64,000 nucleotides of DNA from Nonlabens sp. Hel1_33_55 (GCF_900101765.1 NZ_LT627735.1:1523501-1587500), one strand, 5' to 3'. Shown: positions 16,677 through 25,629, counted from the stretch's first letter. Translations and numbers: made by a program. The notes: generated by a model from the letters alone, not told the origin.

Positions 16677-17882
16677 CTAATATTTATTTAGGGTCGCTAA
16701 CGGCGCGCCATCTTGATTGACCAGATCGCCATTAGCATTCTTGATGGAGAGCACATCGCCAGAAAAGCTGTAGTCAAAAGTGTCTCCATTAATATTGAGC
16801 GTCCCAACCATAGGTGATGTGTTTAGTTCTTTATTGATGGTAAATAAAAAATTACCTTGATTCCCGTAGACAATCGTGTAACCTTCATAAACCTTATAAA
16901 GGCATTGCTCCATGGCAAATAATAAATAGCCCTGAGATTTGAAGTCATGGCCGTCATTTTCTCCCAGCATCGCTTTGCGGTAGGCTTTCAGACTTTCTGC
17001 GGTTTCTGATTTAAGACCTTGTTCTTCTATAATTTGCTGTTGCTTTTTAATCAGTTCATCGTTGATAATTTGTTGCGCGAGAGTTTCCTGAAGCAATCGC
17101 TGCTGACTATCCAGCTTTTCCTGCAATCTCAGCTGTTGATCTTGAAGGCTGTCTCTTTTTGCTCGCTCTCTTTTATTATTATAGGCGAGACTTTGGCGCT
17201 CTCGCGTGGAGCGGTTTACTTCGATCTGCAGTTTGCGTAGTTCTGCTTTGCGCAGTGCCTTTTCCCTTTTTATAGAATCTGTGTCGATAATCAAATCATT
17301 TTTGATTCCAGCCAGTTGATCATTTTGTAGTTCCTTTCTCTCTAGATCCTGTTGTTGATTTAGAGAAAGTCGTTCTTCTTTTGCAGCAACTGCGCCGGCT
17401 TTCAGGCTGTCTAGTTGCTCTTGGCGGGTTTTGGTTTTGTCAGCTGCTTTGACAACCTCCTGCGACGTGACGACATCCTGCCGTAACACTGGCGAGCGAG
17501 GTGTTATTATCTCCTTATCATCGCAGCTCTTGATATAATTTACAGCGCCATCTATCAAATTAATACATACTGATTTGATGCCTTGTTCTTTAACCGCATT
17601 GAACTCCATCCATTCACCATTCTCAGGCCTGAGTGCGATACCCAATTCCTTGACCTGATTCTCGCGGCGACTATAGGCTATTAATTTTACCTCAACTTGA
17701 TGATCTGCTCGTATATCGTTAATAGTTTTGAAGAGTTGTTCCCTGCTGTCATTTTTTGTGAATGTATAGGAAGTATTAATGATGCTGGCAGAGTCTGTTT
17801 GTGAGTTCGCTTTCACGAAAGCGAATACCATAAAAACAACTAAACAAATTTTAGTCGTTTGGCTAGTTCCAAACAGTTTCAT
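16677..17882 (-). CDS. Secreted coiled-coil protein, paralog of the adjacent gene
   Basis: 401 residues with signal peptide MKLFGTSQTTKICLVVFMVF-AFVKANSQT; AFVKA is the diverged reading of a palindrome copy. An N-terminal domain (about 30-125), a charged Gln/Glu/Arg/Leu coiled-coil middle (QQDLERKELQNDQLAGIKND, RLQEKLDSQQRLLQETLAQQ) and a C-terminal domain (SQGYLLFAMEQCLYKVYEGY, ending with LVNQDGAPL) mirror the next gene, but without its 41-residue repeats. No catalytic motif is visible; function unknown. The 71-base gap suggests that the two genes form one unit, with this one first. Confidence 0.72.
   Translation of the reverse strand: MKLFGTSQTTKICLVVFMVFAFVKANSQTDSASIINTSYTFTKNDSREQLFKTINDIRADHQVEVKLIAYSRRENQVKELGIALRPENGEWMEFNAVKEQGIKSVCINLIDGAVNYIKSCDDKEIITPRSPVLRQDVVTSQEVVKAADKTKTRQEQLDSLKAGAVAAKEERLSLNQQQDLERKELQNDQLAGIKNDLIIDTDSIKREKALRKAELRKLQIEVNRSTRERQSLAYNNKRERAKRDSLQDQQLRLQEKLDSQQRLLQETLAQQIINDELIKKQQQIIEEQGLKSETAESLKAYRKAMLGENDGHDFKSQGYLLFAMEQCLYKVYEGYTIVYGNQGNFLFTINKELNTSPMVGTLNINGDTFDYSFSGDVLSIKNANGDLVNQDGAPLATLNKY
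17808..17823. repeat. Palindrome copy 8, one mismatch (signal peptide of the 401-residue protein)
   Basis: CGCTTTCACGAAAGCG; one central base differs and turns the AFAKA reading into AFVKA on the minus strand. Confidence 0.85.
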
Positions 17883-17955
17883 TTCAAGTGGTTTAAGTAG
17901 TTCAATGATACAAAAATACCCACTTAACTAAAACATTTGTTTATTCAAGGGACAG

Positions 17956-17985
17956 TTGTCAATCCTCTGAAAGGTTTTAACTTTG
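17956..17985 (+). promoter_or_regulatory. thrS promoter
   Basis: TTG (17956-17958), 19-base spacer, TAACTTTG (17978-17985): an exact match to the Bacteroidetes housekeeping pattern, 19 bases before the thrS ATG. Confidence 0.75.
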
Positions 17986-18004
17986 CCGCTCATATTTTGT
18001 AGTT

Positions 18005-19951
18005 ATGATCAATATCACACTGCCTGATGGTAGCATAAAAGAGTTTGAAAGCGGCGCAACTCCTATGGATGTAGCGATGAGTATATCTCATGGACTTGCA
18101 CGCAACGTTATAAGTGCCAGTTTCAATGGCGATAAAGTTGAAACTAAAACACCACTAGAAACTGACGGTAGTCTTATTCTTTACACCTTCAATGATAAAG
18201 AAGGAAAAGAGGCTTTCTGGCATTCATCTTCACACATTATGGCGCAGGCCGTGGAAGAATTGTTTCCAGGAGCAAAACTGACCATAGGTCCTGCCATAGA
18301 AAATGGATTTTATTACGATATCGATTTTGCAGGTCGCTCAATAACCGAAGCTGATATTCCAGCCATTGAGAAAAAAGCGATTGAAATTGCTCGCGGTAAA
18401 CATGAATTTTCCATGCGGGAAGTCTCAAAAGCTGATGCTCTTCAAAAATATAAAGATGAAGAAAATCCTTTTAAGGTTGAATTGATCGAGAACTTGACTG
18501 ATGGTGAGATCACCTTTTGTGATCACGATACGTTTACAGATCTATGTCGTGGTGGTCACATTCCCAATACCGGAATCGTCAAGGCTTTCAAAATTATGAG
18601 TATTGCCGGTGCTTACTGGCGAGGCGATGAAAAAAATCCGCAATTGACACGATTGTATGGTATTTCATTCCCTAAACAAAAAGATCTTACAGAATACCTA
18701 GAATTGCTGGAAGAAGCTAAAAAGCGAGATCACAGAAAATTAGGTAAAGAGCTGCAATTATTTACCTTCTCACAGCGAGTTGGCCAAGGTTTGCCATTGT
18801 GGTTACCTAAAGGTGCAGCGCTTAGAGAGCGTCTAGAAAATTTCCTGAAAGCTGCTCAGAAAAAAGCAGGTTACGAGATGGTAATGACACCGCACATAGG
18901 TTCTAAGGAACTTTATGTGACAAGTGGTCACTATGAAAAATATGGAGCCGATTCATTCCAGCCCATTCACACACCAGCTGAAGATGAAGAATTCCTATTA
19001 AAACCAATGAACTGCCCGCATCACTGTGAGATCTATAAAAGCATCCAGTGGTCGTATAGAGATTTACCTAAACGTTTTGCAGAATTTGGTACGGTTTACC
19101 GCTATGAGCAAAGTGGTGAATTGCACGGTTTGACCAGAGTACGTGGTTTTACTCAGGATGATGCTCACATATTTTGTACGCCAGACCAACTGGATAAGGA
19201 GTTCATGGATGTTATTGATTTGGTGCTTTATGTATTTGGATCTTTAGGATTTGAAAACTTTACCGCACAGGTAAGCATTAGAGATCCTAAAAAACCTGAG
19301 AAATACATAGGTGACCTTGACAACTGGGAAAAAGCAGAAAATGCTATTCTTAGAGCTGCAAAAGCAAAAGGTCTTGATTTTGTGGTAGAAGAAGGTGAAG
19401 CTGCATTTTACGGTCCTAAACTGGACTTTATGGTGAAGGATGCCTTGGGTCGCAGCTGGCAATTGGGAACTATTCAAGTGGATTACAATCTGCCAGAACG
19501 TTTTGACCTTTGGTACAAAGGTGCTGACAATGAGTCACACAGACCTGTCATGATTCACAGAGCGCCATTTGGAAGTATGGAACGATTTATCGCGATTTTA
19601 CTAGAGCATACAGGCGGGAATTTCCCATTGTGGTTAATGCCTGAACAGTGTACCGTGCTGTCTTTGAGCGAGAAATACGAAAATTATGCAAAAAATATAG
19701 CGGATACCCTAGAAATTAACGAAATTCGTACTACAGTGGATAATCGAGCCGAAACGATGGGTAAGAAAATCCGCGAGGCAGAAATGGCCAAATTACCCTA
19801 TATGTTAATTGTGGGTGAGCAAGAAGAAAAGGATGGCACTATTTCTGTACGTAAACATGGTGGAGACGATCTAGGAACCATGACTGCACAACAATTTGCA
19901 GAAATGATCCAAAAAGAAGTCGCCAGCAGTATAAAAACATTTGAAGTTTAA
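18005..19951 (+). CDS. thrS: Threonyl-tRNA synthetase
   Basis: Charges tRNA-Thr in the cytoplasm; 648 residues, normal for the family. Domains in order: TGS (1-60, ITLPDGSIKEFESGATPMDV), the editing domain with zinc-type HSSSHIMAQA near 75 and CRGGHIP near 183, the class II catalytic core with MNCPHHCEIY (Cys being a zinc ligand) near 337, FRYEQSGE-like motif 2 (YRYEQSGELHGLTRVRGF), motif 3 HRAPFGSMERF near 518, and the anticodon-binding domain to the end. infC follows after 16 bases, the common thrS-infC-rpmI-rplT order. Confidence 0.98.
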   Translation: MINITLPDGSIKEFESGATPMDVAMSISHGLARNVISASFNGDKVETKTPLETDGSLILYTFNDKEGKEAFWHSSSHIMAQAVEELFPGAKLTIGPAIENGFYYDIDFAGRSITEADIPAIEKKAIEIARGKHEFSMREVSKADALQKYKDEENPFKVELIENLTDGEITFCDHDTFTDLCRGGHIPNTGIVKAFKIMSIAGAYWRGDEKNPQLTRLYGISFPKQKDLTEYLELLEEAKKRDHRKLGKELQLFTFSQRVGQGLPLWLPKGAALRERLENFLKAAQKKAGYEMVMTPHIGSKELYVTSGHYEKYGADSFQPIHTPAEDEEFLLKPMNCPHHCEIYKSIQWSYRDLPKRFAEFGTVYRYEQSGELHGLTRVRGFTQDDAHIFCTPDQLDKEFMDVIDLVLYVFGSLGFENFTAQVSIRDPKKPEKYIGDLDNWEKAENAILRAAKAKGLDFVVEEGEAAFYGPKLDFMVKDALGRSWQLGTIQVDYNLPERFDLWYKGADNESHRPVMIHRAPFGSMERFIAILLEHTGGNFPLWLMPEQCTVLSLSEKYENYAKNIADTLEINEIRTTVDNRAETMGKKIREAEMAKLPYMLIVGEQEEKDGTISVRKHGGDDLGTMTAQQFAEMIQKEVASSIKTFEV

Positions 19952-19967
19952 TTAAAATTATTTAGCC

Positions 19968-20522
19968 ATAGCAATACGAAGACGCAGAAGCCGCGGACCA
20001 GCGCGGATTATCAAGGAAGACAAGCACGCAATCAATGAGAAAATACGTGCTCGCAAACTACGACTGGTAGGAGAAGGTGTTGAACCACAAATTATCGACA
20101 CCAGAGATGCCCTAGCCAAAGCTCAGGAAATGGAAATGGATCTCGTTGAGATCTCTCCAAATGCTGATCCACCAGTAGCAAAAATCATGGACTACAAAAA
20201 GTTTGTCTATGAGCAAAAGAAGCGCGAGAAAGCCATGAAGGCTAATGCTTCAAAAGTTGTGATCAAAGAAATCCGTTTTGGACCTAATACTGATGATCAT
20301 GATTATGAATTCAAAAAGAATCACGCAGAGAAGTTTCTTAAAGAAGGCGCTAAGTTAAAAGCTTATGTGTTTTTCAAAGGACGTTCCATTATATATAAGG
20401 ATCAAGGAGAAATTCTTCTACTGAGACTTGCCCAAGATCTTGAAGAACTAGGTAAAGTGGAACAAATGCCTAAAATGGAAGGGAAACGTATGAATATGTT
20501 TCTTGCTCCTAAGAAGAAATAA
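19968..20522 (+). CDS. infC: Translation initiation factor IF-3, apparent ATA start
   Basis: IF-3 binds the 30S subunit and rejects non-AUG starts. The conserved frame begins IAIRRRRSRGPARIIKEDKH; there is no in-frame ATG, GTG or TTG between the upstream TAA and residue 55, so translation must begin at a non-standard codon, most simply ATA at 19968 (another ATA is two codons on). The first ATG (20130) would delete the N-terminal domain. Both domains are complete: RLVGEGVEP, LVEISPNADPPVAKIMDYKK, then the C-domain KEIRFGPNTDDHDYEFK and FKGRSIIYKDQGE, and MEGKRMNMFL. E. coli infC starts at AUU and is self-regulated through that codon; the same logic probably applies here. Confidence 0.93.
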   Translation: MAIRRRRSRGPARIIKEDKHAINEKIRARKLRLVGEGVEPQIIDTRDALAKAQEMEMDLVEISPNADPPVAKIMDYKKFVYEQKKREKAMKANASKVVIKEIRFGPNTDDHDYEFKKNHAEKFLKEGAKLKAYVFFKGRSIIYKDQGEILLLRLAQDLEELGKVEQMPKMEGKRMNMFLAPKKK

Positions 20523-20571
20523 TTAGTTGCGTTCTAGAGAATAAACCGCAACACTTACAGAAAATAGATGG

Positions 20572-20606
20572 AAGACTGTTTCAAATATGAAGCAGTCTTT
20601 TTGGTT
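20572..20606 (+). terminator. Terminator after infC
   Basis: AAGACTGTTTC and GAAGCAGTCTT (one G-T pair) make an 11-bp stem with a six-base loop, followed by TTTTGG and a second T-run. It separates thrS-infC from the rpmI promoter. Confidence 0.7.
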
Positions 20607-20651
20607 TTTAATTATAGCCTAGCTATAGTCGTCAATTTTATTGCGAAAACA

Positions 20652-20683
20652 TTGAGCTAAATAGAAATAAAACGATACTTTTG
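20652..20683 (+). promoter_or_regulatory. rpmI-rplT promoter
   Basis: TTG (20652-20654), 21-base spacer, TACTTTTG (20676-20683). The two ribosomal genes therefore have their own promoter, with a leader of about 50 bases. Confidence 0.7.
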
Positions 20684-20686
20684 CAG

Positions 20687-20718
20687 TCCTTAATTCTGGA
20701 GTACTTTCAGTTTAAGGA
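20687..20718 (+). promoter_or_regulatory. Leader hairpin of the rpmI mRNA
   Basis: TCCTTAA (20687-20693) and TTAAGGA (20712-20718) can pair around an 18-base loop right at the predicted 5' end. A ribosomal-protein (L20) autoregulatory site is possible but only inferred. Confidence 0.35.
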
Positions 20719-20742
20719 TGCGAGAATTTAAAAAAGGAACTT

Positions 20743-20940
20743 ATGCCTAAGATGAAAACAAAATCCAGTGCCAAGAAGCGTTTCAAGCTTACCGGTACAG
20801 GGAAAATCAAAAGAAAGCACGCTTTTAAAAGTCACATCTTGACTAAAAAGAGCAAAAAACGTAAACTAGCTTTGACGCATGATACATTAGTGCACAAAGC
20901 AGACGAAGACAATATCAAGTTACAATTGCGTCTTAAGTAA
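20743..20940 (+). CDS. rpmI: 50S ribosomal protein L35
   Basis: 65-residue basic protein of the large subunit. The MPKMKTKSSAKKRFKLTGTG start and the HILTKKSKKRKL centre are the L35 signatures. It is followed by rplT after 102 bases. Confidence 0.97.
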   Translation: MPKMKTKSSAKKRFKLTGTGKIKRKHAFKSHILTKKSKKRKLALTHDTLVHKADEDNIKLQLRLK

Positions 20941-21042
20941 GACCATTTTGTAAACCTTGATGGTTTATTAATTCATTACAAACCCAGTTACCAGGCTTAC
21001 AAGAATTCAAATTGAATCGCCTATAACTAAAAAATTAAAATT

Positions 21043-21387
21043 ATGCCTAGAGCAACAAACAGAGTGGCCTCAAGAGCCCGCAGAAAAAAAGTCCTAAAAC
21101 AGGCAAAAGGTTATTTCGGACGTCGTAAAAACGTATGGACGGTAGCTAAAAACGCAGTAGAGAAAGCAATGTCTTACTCTTACCGCGATAGAAGAAACAA
21201 GAAAAGAACATTCCGTAGATTATGGATCACGCGTATCAACGCTGGTGCAAGAATGCATGGAATGAGCTACTCACAGTTTATGGGAGCTGTCAAAAAGAAC
21301 AACATCGAATTGAATCGTAAAGTTCTTGCTGACCTTGCAATGAATCACCCAGACGCTTTTGAAGCAGTAGTAAACAAAGTAAAATAA
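21043..21387 (+). CDS. rplT: 50S ribosomal protein L20
   Basis: 114 residues; binds 23S rRNA early in assembly and, in other bacteria, represses its own operon. MPRATNRVASRARRKKVLKQ, AKGYFGRRKNVWTVAKNAVE, YSYRDRRNKKRTFRRLWITR and NRKVLADLAMNHPDAF are all typical. Confidence 0.98.
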   Translation: MPRATNRVASRARRKKVLKQAKGYFGRRKNVWTVAKNAVEKAMSYSYRDRRNKKRTFRRLWITRINAGARMHGMSYSQFMGAVKKNNIELNRKVLADLAMNHPDAFEAVVNKVK

Positions 21388-21413
21388 AGGTGTAACAACC
21401 TCTCGCATTTAAG

Positions 21414-21447
21414 GAAAATCCCGATCAGCAATGGTCGGGATTTTTTT
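21414..21447 (+). terminator. Terminator after rplT
   Basis: AATCCCGA, an ~10-base loop, TCGGGATT and a run of seven Ts, about 30 bases after the rplT stop. Confidence 0.85.
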
Positions 21448-21464
21448 ATGCTATTGAATGAGTC

Positions 21465-21480
21465 CGCTTTCGCGAAAGCG
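21465..21480. repeat. Palindrome copy 9 (intergenic)
   Basis: Exact 16-mer 18 bases after the rplT terminator's T-run. Confidence 0.95.
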
Positions 21481-21553
21481 CAACAATCACACAAACCTCA
21501 CATTTCCTGGTTACCTCTTTTAAAGTTATTTTTGAGCTTCTTGATTATTCCTA

Positions 21554-22759
21554 TTGAAGACAAAACTTTTAAGCTCGTACCTTTTGCTATTTTCTCTTGT
21601 CGGTTATTCACAAACTGCCGAGGATGACTATCCATTTCTTTCAAAAACCTACGTGCAGTTCAATCTAGGAATGATCTTCAATGATTTTAATGAACGGCAA
21701 TTGGAACCTGGATTTACCTTTGAAGACACCAGTCCCAATAGATTTTCTGGACGCATATTATTAGGGTATGAGTTTGCACCAGATTGGGCAGTTCAGTACG
21801 GAGTACTGCGTCCCGCGAGTTGGTTCGAATACAATAAAGTCAGCGGTACGAATCTTAGCAAATCTGTCTGGACAAATGTGTGGTCACTAACGGCAAAAAA
21901 AGATTTTCATTTCAACGATCGTTGGGGTGCATTTGTAGAAGCTGGACCTGCGACGGTGGCTCGTAAAGGATTCACCCTAGGAACTGAAACTGGTGTTGAG
22001 GACTATCGCTATTTATCTATTCTAGCTGCAGCCGGTGTTACCTACAAACTTTCAGATCAATGGGAACTGCTCGCTCATGCGGTTCACATTCCCAAGGATA
22101 AAGAAAATCAACCGTCCATTCAAAATTATAGTTTTGGCGTACAGTACAACCTCAGCGAGTTGGCTCCTAAGCCAACTGATGACGAGGCAAGTGACCGACC
22201 TTTTTTTCCAACGCATACCCTGCAAGTAGGTTATGGTAATGATTTTATAGGTTACGCGCCTAACAAAATCTTTTCCATGAATGCCAGAGTTGCTGGTACG
22301 GAAAGTCTTGGGATACCAGTCTTCTGGTATGGTGACGCCAAGGCATCCAATACTGTACTTGCCAACTATACTAAAACGGTATATGAATCCAAAAAGTTTT
22401 TTAGCATAGGATATGGAGCTAGCGTTACTGCTTTTGAAAACAGTATCGATAAAAAGTGGACTGGTGCGCTTTCTATTTATCCACATATCAACTTCTTCTT
22501 CTGGCGTCGCGATGGCTTTGATGCTTATGGAACCTATAGTGTTATAGGTCCTACATTCATTACTCGAGAAGACATTGATGGAGTAAAAACTGGACCCAAA
22601 GTGACCTATCAGGATTTCATGGCGGCAGGCGCCTATTTTGGTAAGGATCGCAAATGGAATGCAGAATTAAAGATCATCCACTACTCCAACGGTAATATCT
22701 TTCCTAGAAATGATGGCGTGGCGGTTCCTATTGTTTTTCAATTGGGTTATCAATGGTAA
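21554..22759 (+). CDS. Outer-membrane protein with PagL-like acyloxyacyl hydrolase barrel
   Basis: 401 residues starting at TTG (MKTKLLSSYLLLFSLVGYSQ, a good signal peptide; no better start is present). The N-terminal half (about 25-195) is an alternating-strand barrel with terminal FGVQYNLSEL; the C-terminal half (about 210-401) begins HTLQVGYGNDFIGY and ends VVPIVFQLGYQW-like, with HYSNGN near residue 379, the PagL-type His-x-Ser-Asn motif for removing an acyl chain from lipid A. The fusion of two barrels is unusual compared with stand-alone PagL (about 170 residues). Lipid A deacylation is an inference from the motif. Confidence 0.7.
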   Translation: MKTKLLSSYLLLFSLVGYSQTAEDDYPFLSKTYVQFNLGMIFNDFNERQLEPGFTFEDTSPNRFSGRILLGYEFAPDWAVQYGVLRPASWFEYNKVSGTNLSKSVWTNVWSLTAKKDFHFNDRWGAFVEAGPATVARKGFTLGTETGVEDYRYLSILAAAGVTYKLSDQWELLAHAVHIPKDKENQPSIQNYSFGVQYNLSELAPKPTDDEASDRPFFPTHTLQVGYGNDFIGYAPNKIFSMNARVAGTESLGIPVFWYGDAKASNTVLANYTKTVYESKKFFSIGYGASVTAFENSIDKKWTGALSIYPHINFFFWRRDGFDAYGTYSVIGPTFITREDIDGVKTGPKVTYQDFMAAGAYFGKDRKWNAELKIIHYSNGNIFPRNDGVAVPIVFQLGYQW

Positions 22760-22805
22760 GCCTGTCGATATGGTGTTATGATATAAGAGCTTAAAGTTTT
22801 ACCTA

Positions 22806-24017
22806 TTACAACTTGAACCTCACTCCTATGCCGCTTTCCAGATCTGGTGCGTTGTTCACCTTTAGATCTTCCTTTACATACACAAAATATTGAATACGCT
22901 GTCGACCATGTGTAAAGTGAATGGTCCAACTACTCAAACTTTCAAATAATGTAGTGTAGGCATTGTGCCAGCCGGCGTTAATACTAGACCAATCGCCTTC
23001 TAGATACACATAATCTTCTTCAGCTTTTTTGCGATAACGAGTTTGTTCCTGATAATTTACTCCTATGCTGTTGTAGTTACCATTATTGGTTATATCAGTC
23101 CACTCTAACATGATTTCGCCAGATGCTAAATAGTCATTGTTTCCTAAATCCACATTTTGATCAAATTCTAAAACATTTTTTCTAAGCACACTTCCTCCTA
23201 GTCCCAATTTCCAGAAGTCACCATTCTTCACATTCCATTCTTTCAAAAGATTTGCACTAAAACCTATATCGATAGATCTATTGAATCGAGTGGTGTTCCA
23301 GCCGGAATGAAAAGAGACATTAGTAAAAACGTTTTTATTCTTCAGCCACTCAATTTCTGGATAATAATGATACGATGCTTCAATACCACCTAAGAATAGC
23401 TCACCTTGATCCATCGATAATTGACGGTCATTCGCATCTGTATATTCAAAATTCACTTGATTGAGACCATAAAACCTACGGCCAAAGGCGTCTTCACCAC
23501 CAGCAACATTGCTATGAAACCATTCAATAGAACTATCACTTGAGAAATAAGAAAAAGGATAATTGCCTTTTACCGCAGTGAAACTACGTACACCTATTTG
23601 CAGCTCGCTTTTATCGCTCACGGGTATTTCCAGATCCACGCGATAAACCTTGAGAACCGCATCAAATTCAAATTCAAATATTTGAGTAGGTGTTGTTTCT
23701 TGATCTTGATAAGTAAATACTCTAAAAAACCATGTGGTATTTGAAAAGTCCTCGCGTACTGTAGGATTTTCTGGTAGATAGGCTGTTAACTGTGGTTGGA
23801 ATACATTACCGCTTTGCTGTTGCAGACGCATCCTGATTTGACCCACAGCAGATTTCTTGAAATTTTGGGAAATTCGAGAAATATAAATACCAAATGGATG
23901 CGTACTCAAGAGGTTGAGTTTGTCAATACCAGATTTCCGCACAGTATCATTTTCTTGTGACTGTGCTCTGTAAATGCAGCACAGCATTAGCAGCAGAGCA
24001 ATTATTGTTGACTTCAA
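22806..24017 (-). CDS. Putative outer-membrane beta-barrel protein, unknown function
   Basis: 403 residues with signal peptide MKSTIIALLLMLCCIYRAQS. The remainder alternates polar and hydrophobic residues with many aromatic strand ends (WTIHFTHGRQRIQYFVYV) and finishes with SGIGVRFKL, a usual barrel terminus. The STHPFGIYISRISQ opening and overall form recall DUF3187-type proteins, but I cannot confirm this. Convergent with the PagL-like gene. Confidence 0.55.
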   Translation of the reverse strand: MKSTIIALLLMLCCIYRAQSQENDTVRKSGIDKLNLLSTHPFGIYISRISQNFKKSAVGQIRMRLQQQSGNVFQPQLTAYLPENPTVREDFSNTTWFFRVFTYQDQETTPTQIFEFEFDAVLKVYRVDLEIPVSDKSELQIGVRSFTAVKGNYPFSYFSSDSSIEWFHSNVAGGEDAFGRRFYGLNQVNFEYTDANDRQLSMDQGELFLGGIEASYHYYPEIEWLKNKNVFTNVSFHSGWNTTRFNRSIDIGFSANLLKEWNVKNGDFWKLGLGGSVLRKNVLEFDQNVDLGNNDYLASGEIMLEWTDITNNGNYNSIGVNYQEQTRYRKKAEEDYVYLEGDWSSINAGWHNAYTTLFESLSSWTIHFTHGRQRIQYFVYVKEDLKVNNAPDLESGIGVRFKL

Positions 24018-24127
24018 TTTGTGGTTGGTTGGTACTCGAAATTACTAATTTTATGTTAATGAAACGGCTAAAGTTCTTAATATTATGTTATAGCCTCGTT
24101 TATTTAATGTGTTGATGATCATGAATT

Positions 24128-24143
24128 CGCTTTCGCGAAAGCG
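24128..24143. repeat. Palindrome copy 10 (intergenic)
   Basis: Exact 16-mer in the divergent gap between the barrel gene and the dehydrogenase. Confidence 0.95.
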
Positions 24144-24228
24144 AACTAGCCTTCAAACCATAAGTCCATATTAAAGACATAGCAATAGTCATTATTCTGG
24201 CTTAAATTGTAGGCCAAAACCAAGAACT

Positions 24229-25149
24229 GTGGCTATTTTATTGATAAGAAATGATGAGGATTATCAACCGTGGATCGATGCATTCCATAAGTTTGATCCT
24301 GCTATTGAAGTGGTGACCCCAGAATCCGCAAATGACACTTCAAAAGTAGAAATGGCAATGACGTGGAAAGCGCCCAACGGCAGTTTTAAAGGATTTGACA
24401 ATCTTAAAGTAGTAGGCTCACTAGGTGCTGGTGTGGATCACTTATTTGCTGACCCATCGTTGCCACAAGACGTGAAACTGACTCGTGTCGTTGATGATAA
24501 GCTATCTGGCGACATGGAAGAATTTGTACTTGCGTTATGTTTGAACCACATCAAGAACTTGCACATCTATTCCCAACCAACTCACGAATGGAAGCCACTA
24601 CCTTATTCCAGGGTTGAAAATGTTCATGTAGGTATATTGGGTTTTGGAACGCTGGGTCAAGCTGTAGGTAAAAAATTAAAAGCAGTAGGATTTCAGGTTT
24701 CTGGATGGTCCAATACGTTAAAAAACGCTGCTGGTATTGAAAGTTATAGTCATGATCAATTGGATGATTTCCTAGAAAATCTAAATATTATGGTGTGCTT
24801 ATTGCCACTGACTGACAAAACAAGAAAGATTTTAAACACTAAGCTTTTTGATAAACTACCTAAGGATACTTATCTGATCAATGTAGCTCGCGGTGGTCAT
24901 TTAAATGAGGAAGATTTGTTGAGTTCATTAGACAAAGGGCACTTATCAGGTGCATCGCTTGATGTGTTCAATCAAGAACCTTTACCAGAAGATCACCCTT
25001 TCTGGAAGCATCCCAAAATCCTGATTACACCGCACGTTGCGAGTAATAGCAATCCGCCAACGGTTGTGGAACAAATTGTTGAGAATTATCGCAGGATGAA
25101 AAATGGTGAGGAATTGAAGAATAGAGTTTCTAGGGAACGCAAGTATTAA
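24229..25149 (+). CDS. D-2-hydroxyacid dehydrogenase (glyoxylate/hydroxypyruvate reductase A type)
   Basis: 306-residue NAD(P)H-dependent reductase of 2-keto acids such as glyoxylate or hydroxypyruvate. The start is GTG at 24229. The nucleotide-binding loop is GILGFGTLGQAVGKKL near 140; catalytic residues fit Arg in INVARGGHLNEEDL, Glu in DVFNQEPLPEDHPFW and His in ILITPHVASNSNPPT. Short N-terminal domain and length match the GhrA-like branch. No neighbour hints at the pathway. Confidence 0.88.
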   Translation: MAILLIRNDEDYQPWIDAFHKFDPAIEVVTPESANDTSKVEMAMTWKAPNGSFKGFDNLKVVGSLGAGVDHLFADPSLPQDVKLTRVVDDKLSGDMEEFVLALCLNHIKNLHIYSQPTHEWKPLPYSRVENVHVGILGFGTLGQAVGKKLKAVGFQVSGWSNTLKNAAGIESYSHDQLDDFLENLNIMVCLLPLTDKTRKILNTKLFDKLPKDTYLINVARGGHLNEEDLLSSLDKGHLSGASLDVFNQEPLPEDHPFWKHPKILITPHVASNSNPPTVVEQIVENYRRMKNGEELKNRVSRERKY

Positions 25150-25272
25150 TTGCTACAGACGAAAAGATCTTGTATTTATTTGGCTGATTTGAAATACTAT
25201 AGACGTTGCCAAGGAATTAAAATGTACCACAATTGATATTACATCATATAAGCCATGCTTTTGAAAGCTTAA

Positions 25273-25629
25273 TTACTCCTCCATTTTTTTATAATCTACG
25301 CTGGCTTTTGCAATGCCTTTGGGATTGGGATCAAGGTATAGTTCATAGTCCTTTAAAAGTGTCACCTTTTTGCGCTCTCCTTTAAGAATAGGTATTTCTC
25401 TGATTACTTTTCCCTGTTGCTGGATTCTGATTGAGAATTCCCTTTTACCTATATTTTCAATGATGGCAAAACAATCTTTTCCTTCATATGGATTGATAGT
25501 AGCATCTTGACCAGGTCCTTTACCTGTCATGATCATGCTTTGGGAAGGTTCTAAAACGAATTCTGTTTGGGCAGTAACATCCAACTGAATTAATAATATT
25601 ACTGCTATCGTTAAGATTAAGGTTTTCAT
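25273..25629 (-). CDS. Small secreted protein, unknown function
   Basis: 118 residues, signal peptide MKTLILTIAVILLIQLDVTA, mature part of about 98 residues rich in beta-type stretches (FSIRIQQQGKVIREIPILKG). No recognisable domain or cysteine pair. Probably periplasmic. Confidence 0.6.
   Translation of the reverse strand: MKTLILTIAVILLIQLDVTAQTEFVLEPSQSMIMTGKGPGQDATINPYEGKDCFAIIENIGKREFSIRIQQQGKVIREIPILKGERKKVTLLKDYELYLDPNPKGIAKASVDYKKMEE

Noticed and set aside
20130..20522. A short IF-3 starting at the first ATG
   Set aside because: It would remove the conserved N-terminal domain (RLVGEGVEP and upstream), which is plainly encoded in the open frame before it.
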